Assembly: GCA_025997275.1 (NCBI GenBank)
Contig: BNUJ01000093.1
Coordinates: 1 to 5,472, forward strand
Direction of reading: 5' to 3'
DNA: 5,472 bases
From: Deferribacterales bacterium
GTDB taxonomy: Bacteria; Chrysiogenota; Deferribacteres; Deferribacterales; JAISNW01
Numbering within the stretch: the stretch's first letter is position 1; every line of letters begins with the position of its first letter. The notes under the pieces are model-generated. The model was not told the DNA's origin and searched no databases. It saw only the letters and a list, made by a program, of their open reading frames with translations. Shown one piece after another: positions 1-4,061 of the stretch. The position numbers and the translations under genes were made by a program.

Positions 1-35
1 ATAATCCTAATGCTAGTTTATCAAGTGCGAAACCA

Positions 36-206
36 TTATTTCACCCAAATGTAATGTTGCGGTTCTTTTATGACGGTGTTCACGATGGCTTTAATACATC
101 TAGGCGGAACGCCCAGCTGCCCCGCCACAACGTAGGCTACAAGGCAGTAGGCACACATAACCGTGATTAGCGAGGCAGACAGACAAAGCGACATTTTGAA
201 TTTCAT
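36..206 (-). CDS. Hypothetical 56-aa membrane or secreted small protein
   Basis: I do not recognise this protein. Read leftward it runs from ATG (206-204) to TAA (38-36). It begins MKFKMS, continues with a hydrophobic stretch at about residues 6-28 rich in Leu, Val, Ala and Cys, and ends in a more polar tail of about 28 residues containing GVPPRCIKAI and HYIW. This is the pattern of a single-span membrane protein or an uncleaved signal anchor. Its own SD is poor. However, its ATG overlaps the TGA of the upstream 22-codon ORF as ATGA, so it could be translated by coupling, and a good leftward promoter lies upstream. No terminator is visible before the window edge. The competing + strand frame over the same bases looks like an antisense shadow. 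The length, the lack of a recognised family and the weak SD keep confidence low. Confidence 0.33.
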   Translation of the reverse strand: MKFKMSLCLSASLITVMCAYCLVAYVVAGQLGVPPRCIKAIVNTVIKEPQHYIWVK

Positions 207-271
207 ACGCCGCTATCCCAGAGCCATACAAGGACTGTTGATGGGGGGGGGGGGGGACAGAAAATGTTCAT
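203..271 (-). CDS. 22-codon leader ORF carrying a poly-C tract
   Basis: Leftward from ATG (271-269) the frame reads MNIFC, then five Pro codons made of 14 C plus one A, then STVLVWLWDSGV and TGA (205-203). GGAG at 286-283 is an SD 11 bases before the ATG, and a sigma70-like promoter lies 33 bases further upstream, so initiation here is credible. The stop overlaps the next ATG as ATGA. A change in tract length would alter the reading: 15 C gives a stop (TAG, 215-213) after 19 codons, while 13 C gives a frame of about 57 codons that runs past the downstream start. It may be a leader peptide, the 5' part of a gene frameshifted at the homopolymer, or spurious. No homologue is recognised. Confidence 0.35.
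   Translation of the reverse strand: MNIFCPPPPPSTVLVWLWDSGV
243..256. repeat. Homopolymer of 14 G (14 C on the minus strand)
   Basis: There are fourteen consecutive G from 243 to 256. This is by far the longest homopolymer in the window and is striking in an AT-leaning sequence. On the minus strand it falls in codons 6-10 of a short ORF that has a promoter and an SD. Tracts of this kind are known hotspots for slipped-strand mispairing in phase-variable genes. The exact length is also the least reliable base call in the window. Confidence 0.95.
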
Positions 272-282
272 ATAATTATAAT

Positions 283-286
283 CTCC
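283..286 (-). promoter_or_regulatory. Ribosome binding site for the leftward poly-C ORF
   Basis: On the minus strand GGAG (within ACGGAGAT) stands 11 bases before ATG at 271. The spacing is close to that of other genes here (9 to 12 bases). It is the main reason for choosing the leftward start at 271. Confidence 0.5.
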
Positions 287-303
287 GTGTAAATTGCACT
301 GAC

Positions 304-333
304 ACTATACAGGTTTTACATAATTTGTGTCAA
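304..333 (-). promoter_or_regulatory. Leftward sigma70-type promoter
   Basis: On the minus strand TTGACA (333-328) is followed after 18 bases by TATAGT (309-304). The predicted start is near 297, giving a leader of about 26 bases with an SD before the ATG at 271. An inverted repeat, TGACAC (300-305) with GTGTCA (327-332), straddles the promoter and could be an operator. It may equally be a by-product of the -35 sequence. Confidence 0.55.
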
Positions 334-428
334 GAGAAAACATTGACACATCGCCCCAGCAACCCATTAAAATAGCATATTGTTTCTCATGACACGCATG
401 TCTTAGCAAATTTAGTTCAATCTTTCTG

Positions 429-457
429 TTGACAGATTATTTGCATTAACGTATTAT
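429..457 (+). promoter_or_regulatory. Sigma70-type promoter of the PAP2-DUF3943 operon
   Basis: TTGACA (429-434) is separated by exactly 17 bases from TATTAT (452-457). The predicted start near 464 gives a leader of about 28 bases ending in AGGAG and the ATT start at 492. It is divergent from the leftward promoter at 304-333, with about 95 bases between their -35 boxes. Confidence 0.68.
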
Positions 458-480
458 TTTAGTATACTTTGGAATATTTT

Positions 481-485
481 AGGAG
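481..485 (+). promoter_or_regulatory. SD that fixes the ATT start of the PAP2 gene
   Basis: AGGAG lies 6 bases before ATT at 492. It is 18 bases before the first conventional alternative (TTG, 504) and 27 bases before the first in-frame ATG (513), both too far for normal initiation. This spacing supports the unusual ATT start. Confidence 0.75.
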
Positions 486-491
486 TTTTCA

Positions 492-1028
492 ATTAAAAAG
501 ATATTGATTCTGATGTTGTTTGTTGCCTTTTTCATGCTGTCAGGGCAGGCGTGGGCACAGATAGATACACGAAGAATGGGCGACTATTTTCAAATGATGG
601 TTCCTAGCTACGCGCTTGGGCTTGCTGTTAGTGAAGATGGCTGGACAGCTACTAAACAACTTGGCTTATCTATGGGGTCAATGCAACTGTCTGTTATGGC
701 ACTAAAATACACTATTAACGAAAAGAGACCTGACTACGTAGAGGGCGACAGGAAGGATAGTTTCCCCAGCGGTCACACGGCGATGGCATTCAGCGGTGCT
801 ACATTTGTTCATAAAAGGTATGGTCTCAAGCGAGCCGCCATCCCCTATCTTATGGCAACTTACACAGGTTACTCAAGGGTTGCGACTGATAAGCACTACA
901 TACACGACGTAATCGCTGGGGCTATGATAGCGTCTTTTTGGACTTGGCTTTTTGTTGACAAGATTGAAAATATTGTTCTTACTGCCGATACACGCGGAGT
1001 TGCAATTACCTATGTTAAACGATTTTAA
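492..1028 (+). CDS. PAP2-family phosphatase with signal peptide, ATT start
   Basis: This is a 178-aa member of the PAP2 / type 2 phosphatidic acid phosphatase family, whose members remove phosphate from lipid phosphates or related substrates at membranes. All three motifs are intact: K72-x6-R79-P80, P92-S-G-H95, and S128-R129-x5-H135-x3-D139, where H95, H135 and D139 form the usual catalytic set. Starting at ATT gives MKKILIL, a hydrophobic core and AWA before Q23, which is a textbook cleavable signal peptide. Starting at TTG 504 or ATG 513 would lose the lysines. AGGAG lies 6 bases upstream. The stop overlaps the DUF3943 gene by 17 bases, so the two are probably translated together. The C-terminus (GVAITYVKRF) alternates like a beta-strand and ends in Phe. 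The substrate cannot be told from sequence; undecaprenyl pyrophosphate, lipid A phosphate and phosphatidic or phosphatidylglycerol phosphate are the family options. An ATT start normally means low, IF3-sensitive initiation. Confidence 0.9.
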   Translation: MKKILILMLFVAFFMLSGQAWAQIDTRRMGDYFQMMVPSYALGLAVSEDGWTATKQLGLSMGSMQLSVMALKYTINEKRPDYVEGDRKDSFPSGHTAMAFSGATFVHKRYGLKRAAIPYLMATYTGYSRVATDKHYIHDVIAGAMIASFWTWLFVDKIENIVLTADTRGVAITYVKRF

Positions 1029-1788
1029 GGAACTGCCCTCCAAAGCCATCATAGCGACTATAGTTTTGCTGATTTTGACACACTCAACTGTCGTATATGC
1101 AAAAGAGCCTCCGCCTGATATATACTATAGAGACTACTCGCTATTTGAGAGCAATATTGACTGGCGATATATGGTGACAGATTCCGAGCTTTTATTAGGA
1201 GCAAGCATTATTGCGGTTGCAATATTATGGCAAATGCCCGAAAGCTACACAGGCTGGGGAGAAGACGAAAAAACAATTCACGGAAAACACAAGCAGTGGT
1301 TCAAACACGTAAAAAATGGACCCGTTATGGACCACGACGACTGGACACTTAATTATATCGCCCACCCATACTGCGGAGCTTTATATTATATGGGTGCGCG
1401 CTCTGCAGGGACAAGTGCGCCTTATGCCCTACTATATTCTTTCATAGTGTCAACGTTCTTTTGGGAGTTCGGCGTTGAAGCTTTTGCGGAGACACCCAGC
1501 TGGCAAGATATAATAATCACTCCATTAGGCGGCGCTCTAGTAGGCGAAGGGTTTTATCTGGCAAAGAGGCACATAGTATCAAATGATTATAAACTGCTTG
1601 GCACAAGGATAATAGGCTACTCTGTGGCGTTTTTAATTGACCCGCTTACCGAAACAGCCCGCTTTTTCGTGAAAAGTAAAAAAACGGATGAGGAACAAAA
1701 TGTCTCCATATCCGTCATATCTTTTCCAACTTTCACGCCTAGCGGTGGGCTGAATGGTTACAATATAATGGCTACACTGCGTTTTTAA
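1012..1788 (+). CDS. DUF3943 domain envelope protein
   Basis: This 258-aa protein resembles the DUF3943 family, which has no established function. Residues 12-30 form a hydrophobic signal or anchor ending in VYA before KEPPP. Further hydrophobic stretches lie near residues 60-73, 166-183 and 197-212. The family core runs from about 95 to 180: GPVMDHDDW (103-111), LNYIAHPY (113-120), FFWEFGVEAFAE (149-160) and PSWQD (162-166). The clustered Asp, His and Glu residues look like a polar site beside membrane segments. The tail (about 231-258) resembles a beta-hairpin and ends NIMATLRF. The start at ATG 1012 is preferred because GGAG (996-999) lies 12 bases upstream. The frame is open further upstream to TTG 952, but that would lie deep inside the PAP2 gene and spoil the signal. 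It overlaps the PAP2 gene by 17 bases and shares its promoter. The family call is from recall of its motifs. Confidence 0.75.
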   Translation: MLNDFKELPSKAIIATIVLLILTHSTVVYAKEPPPDIYYRDYSLFESNIDWRYMVTDSELLLGASIIAVAILWQMPESYTGWGEDEKTIHGKHKQWFKHVKNGPVMDHDDWTLNYIAHPYCGALYYMGARSAGTSAPYALLYSFIVSTFFWEFGVEAFAETPSWQDIIITPLGGALVGEGFYLAKRHIVSNDYKLLGTRIIGYSVAFLIDPLTETARFFVKSKKTDEEQNVSISVISFPTFTPSGGLNGYNIMATLRF

Positions 1789-1913
1789 TAAACACAAAAC
1801 CAACTTTGACAACTCTCCTATTTTTATTATAGTATCCCACATTATACTAGACAACAATGCCAATTGAGCTATACAATGCCCTAAGTAATAAACGATAGTC
1901 GCCCATACTAGTC
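1789..1913. other. Intergenic region with no clear gene or terminator
   Basis: This AT-rich spacer lies between the DUF3943 gene and the ffs promoter. It holds a possible extra promoter (1806-1833), an AT-rich inverted repeat TAGTAT (1830-1835) with ATACTA (1844-1849), and a direct repeat ACAATGCC at 1854 and 1873. No GC-rich hairpin with a T run follows the DUF3943 stop, so read-through toward ffs is possible. Confidence 0.5.
1806..1833 (+). promoter_or_regulatory. Possible upstream tandem promoter for ffs
   Basis: TTGACA (1806-1811) is followed after 16 bases by TATAGT (1828-1833). Alternatively, TAGTAT (1830-1835) follows after 18 bases. A transcript starting near 1840 would carry about 100 bases of leader before ffs. 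It has no gene of its own to serve other than ffs and the operon beyond. Confidence 0.33.
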
Positions 1914-1942
1914 TTGACAAATATTTACACCTCTGCTAGTAT
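1914..1942 (+). promoter_or_regulatory. Strong sigma70-type promoter of ffs
   Basis: TTGACA (1914-1919), 17 bases, then TAGTAT (1937-1942), with a TG one base before the -10 (TGC, 1934-1936, an extended -10). The predicted start at about 1948-1949 coincides with the first base of the closing helix of the SRP RNA, which confirms both calls. Confidence 0.8.
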
Positions 1943-1945
1943 TCA

Positions 1946-2050
1946 GGTTGGTCAGATGGCATCTGCGGCAGACTGCGGGTGAACCCCGCCAGGGTCGGAA
2001 GGCAGCAACGGTAATCTGCTAGTCTGGGTGCTAGATACCTCTGACCAATT
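1946..2050 (+). ncRNA. ffs: Signal recognition particle RNA, small 4.5S type
   Basis: This RNA binds Ffh to form the bacterial SRP, which delivers membrane and secreted proteins to FtsY and SecYEG. The conserved Ffh-binding tip is plain: GGAA tetraloop at 1997-2000 closed by GTC (1994-1996) with GGC (2001-2003), flanked by the internal-loop bases AGG and AGCA, then CCG (1986-1988) with CGG (2009-2011). CAGACT (1969-1974) pairs with AGTCTG (2021-2026), and the ends close as TTGGTCAG (1948-1955) with CTGACCAA (2041-2048). The length of about 100 bases and lack of an Alu domain match the short form of most Gram-negative bacteria. A consensus promoter lies immediately upstream. The exact ends are uncertain by a few bases. 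Confidence 0.95.
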
Positions 2051-2058
2051 TTTATTTT
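2041..2058 (+). terminator. Probable weak terminator or processing end of ffs
   Basis: The 3' arm of the ffs closing helix (2041-2048) runs straight into TTTTTATTTT (2049-2058), so the terminal helix of the RNA plus this T run could act as an intrinsic terminator. The long, interrupted helix and the ppiD SD at 2058-2064 suggest that termination is incomplete. Confidence 0.45.
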
Positions 2059-2076
2059 AAGGAGCTACAACAATTT

Positions 2077-3648
2077 ATGCTCACAGCTATGCGCAAGAAG
2101 GGTAAATTCCTAAACATACTCCTGTGGCTTGTAATAATAGCATTCCTAGCCACAATATTTTTTGTATGGGGCATGGGAGACGACAGCTCTCGCATCAGCT
2201 ACGTTGCCCGCATAGGCGATGACGTAGTCACCGTGAACGAATATCAAACGGCATCAGAGCAGGTAAAAGCCCAGATGAAAGCATATTTCGGCGCACAGGC
2301 TGATACCCTGTTAGAAAACGACAAGCTACTGGGGCAGAATATCTTAAATACGCTTATAGACAACCATCTATTGCTGTTAGAGGCGGCGCGGCTGAAACTG
2401 CCAATCAGCAATGGCGAGGTGATAGGCTTTATTACTAATCAACTATACTTCCAAAATGACGGGCAGTTTGACATCAACATATATCAGCAAATTCTTGCCT
2501 CACAAGGGCTGACGCCAACCACGTATGAGGAACAGGTGCGCCAGCAGATTACTGTGAACAAGTTGCGTATGCTCGTAGCTGGCTCTGTGGCTGTAACGGA
2601 ACGGGAGGTAGTGGAAGAATACAAATATCGCCAAACTAACCATAATATCTCATACTTTACCCTAACGAGCGAAGCATATAAACCTGCACATATAGATGAT
2701 GATGCACTAAATAAATACTTTCAAGAAAACATTGAGCAGTATAGACAGCCCGCACGTATAAAGCTGAAATATATCAGCTTTAACGTAGACAGCTTTCCGT
2801 TTAAGTTCGTCGCGCCCAGTGAGAACGAGTTGCGGGCTAAATATACTGCAGAAATATCTCGTTTTACGTCCGCAGAGCGCAAGGTGACACCATTTGAGCG
2901 GGCAAAACCACAGCTATTAAAGGAAATGGAGGTAGCGGCAAAGCAGTCGGCGTTCCGCAACCATATATATGGTCTATCACGCGATATTACTAATGCGGGC
3001 AATATAACGGCATATATTGAGAAAAACCCAGATGCATTCAAAGTGGCACTCACCGAAATGCTCTCCCAAGATGATAAAAGCGCATTCTTTAAGCAAGATG
3101 CTGAACTGGAACGCACACTGTTTGGCATGGAAAAGACTGACGTGTCCCCGCTAATGGACGTAGGCGGCAGAGTGTATCTATATGAAATGTTTGACAAGGT
3201 GCCTAGTGCATTGCCAGAGCTAAAGCAGGTTTATAAACGAGCCGTTAACGACTGGACGGAAGCAGTAGCCTTTAGTAATATGATTGCGGTCACTGCGCAA
3301 GCTGATGACTTCAACGTGCTTGCGGGCAAGCTCAAAGCAAAATCTCAGACAATATCTAACGTGCGGCAGACAGACACCGCTAAACTGCAGGCTAACGACG
3401 GCTTTTTAAGTGCAGTCATAGCCCGTCCGGTCGGAGAAATCATCCGCTATCCTGTCCAACAAACTGGACGTATATATGTGGCAAAGGTTGACAGCGTTAA
3501 AGCACCTAATATGAAAGCTCTTGACGAGGAAAAACCTGCGCTAGTCCAATATTTGACGGGTGTTAAGCAAGAAGAGGTTATGAAAGACTTTTTGGCAGGG
3601 TTGCGCAAACGTTATAAAGTGACGTTAAACCCTGATTTTACCCTATGA
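2077..3648 (+). CDS. ppiD: PpiD/SurA-like periplasmic chaperone without parvulin domain
   Basis: This 523-aa protein is anchored in the inner membrane and faces the periplasm. PpiD-type proteins sit at SecYEG and receive emerging secreted proteins. A basic N-terminus (MRKKGK) precedes one membrane span at about residues 11-33. The SurA_N-like chaperone domain runs from about 43 to 190, with ARIGDDVVTVNEY (44-56), LIDNHLLLLEAARLKLPIS (93-111) and the characteristic FQNDGQFDINIYQQIL (125-140). A helical hairpin follows (IDDDALNKYFQENIEQY, 206-222). The parvulin domain expected next is absent: ISRFTSAERKVTPFERAKP (260-278) passes straight from the hairpin to the C-terminal helices. No RHIL or GGDLG-like motif occurs anywhere. 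The protein is about 100 residues shorter than E. coli PpiD (623), which is about one parvulin domain. It should therefore be a chaperone without prolyl isomerase activity. TAAGGAG (2058-2064) precedes the ATG by 12 bases. The stop overlaps the next gene by ATGA. Confidence 0.85.
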   Translation: MLTAMRKKGKFLNILLWLVIIAFLATIFFVWGMGDDSSRISYVARIGDDVVTVNEYQTASEQVKAQMKAYFGAQADTLLENDKLLGQNILNTLIDNHLLLLEAARLKLPISNGEVIGFITNQLYFQNDGQFDINIYQQILASQGLTPTTYEEQVRQQITVNKLRMLVAGSVAVTEREVVEEYKYRQTNHNISYFTLTSEAYKPAHIDDDALNKYFQENIEQYRQPARIKLKYISFNVDSFPFKFVAPSENELRAKYTAEISRFTSAERKVTPFERAKPQLLKEMEVAAKQSAFRNHIYGLSRDITNAGNITAYIEKNPDAFKVALTEMLSQDDKSAFFKQDAELERTLFGMEKTDVSPLMDVGGRVYLYEMFDKVPSALPELKQVYKRAVNDWTEAVAFSNMIAVTAQADDFNVLAGKLKAKSQTISNVRQTDTAKLQANDGFLSAVIARPVGEIIRYPVQQTGRIYVAKVDSVKAPNMKALDEEKPALVQYLTGVKQEEVMKDFLAGLRKRYKVTLNPDFTL

Positions 3649-4061
3649 CGGAATCCAGCGTGTCTATTAACGCTATCTCCCCTAGTTTAGAAGACTATTT
3701 GGAGCATATCTATATGGAACAAAAAAGCGCGGGGAATGTGCGCGTGAAAGACCTGTCGCGCACTATGAACGTGCGTATGCCCTCTGTAAATAATGCTATA
3801 AGGCTCTTAAAACAGCGCGGACTTGTGAAACAAGAGCCTTATGGCAATATTGAGATGACTGAATCGGGCATTCAACTTGCTATGCATATATTTGAACGGC
3901 ATGAGACGCTGACAAGTTTTTTTATCAAACTAGGCATATCAGAAAAGATAGCGGAACAGGACGCCTGTTCTATAGAGCATACAATAAGCGAAGAGACTTT
4001 CTCAAAACTTGCAGATTACTATAAAAATTTTATGAATGGAGAGCAAACAAGTGAAAAATGA
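3645..4061 (+). CDS. mntR: DtxR/MntR-family metal-dependent transcriptional regulator
   Basis: This 138-aa cytoplasmic repressor-type protein has an N-terminal winged helix (about residues 13-75) and a metal-binding dimerisation domain (about 76-130). It lacks the C-terminal SH3-like domain of DtxR and IdeR, so it matches MntR in size. Residues aligning with B. subtilis MntR ligands are D17 (D8), E20 (E11), H86 (H77), E111 (E102) and H112 (H103). The E99 position is C108, in DACSIEH, as in DtxR C102. The ligand set is therefore mixed, and manganese versus iron preference cannot be decided. The recognition region is MNVRMPSVNNAIRLLKQRGL (41-60). It starts inside the ppiD stop (ATGA) with no good SD, so translation probably depends on coupling to ppiD, and typA starts inside its 3' end. 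No metal transporter is adjacent. The family call is firm; the symbol is provisional. Confidence 0.85.
   Translation: MTESSVSINAISPSLEDYLEHIYMEQKSAGNVRVKDLSRTMNVRMPSVNNAIRLLKQRGLVKQEPYGNIEMTESGIQLAMHIFERHETLTSFFIKLGISEKIAEQDACSIEHTISEETFSKLADYYKNFMNGEQTSEK

Noticed and set aside
243..256. G run as a pure instrument artefact (dark-cycle poly-G)
   Set aside because: Such artefacts occur at read ends. Here the sequence continues on the far side into a coherent SD and promoter on the minus strand, so a genuine tract is more likely. The exact length remains doubtful.
343..373. Second rightward promoter, TTGACA (343-348) with TAAAAT (368-373)
   Set aside because: The spacing is 19 bases and the -10 is weak. 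The promoter at 429-457 is much better placed and better matched.
163..375. Rightward ORF of 70 codons from GTG 163, running through the G tract
   Set aside because: There is no SD or promoter before GTG 163, and no recognisable protein. The signals in this region (promoter, SD, ATG) point leftward. Its helical look is explained as the antisense of the hydrophobic leftward ORF.
952..1011. Upstream extension of the DUF3943 gene to TTG 952
   Set aside because: It would lie entirely inside the PAP2 gene and place extra residues before a signal-like N-terminus. ATG 1012 has GGAG 12 bases upstream.
1830..1849. TAGTAT...ATACTA hairpin as terminator of the DUF3943 operon
   Set aside because: It is a six-pair AT-only-to-mostly-AT stem with no T run after it on either strand. 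It is too weak to call.
1857..1898. 13-codon ORF in the leader before ffs (MPIELYNALSNKR)
   Set aside because: No SD and no supporting context. ORFs this short are expected by chance.
1633..1920. Leftward 95-codon ORF over the end of the DUF3943 gene
   Set aside because: More than half of it is antisense to the DUF3943 gene, and it resembles no family. It is a shadow frame.
2721..3197. Leftward 158-codon ORF inside ppiD
   Set aside because: It is antisense to a clear coding region and Ser-rich, as shadow frames often are. No signals support it.
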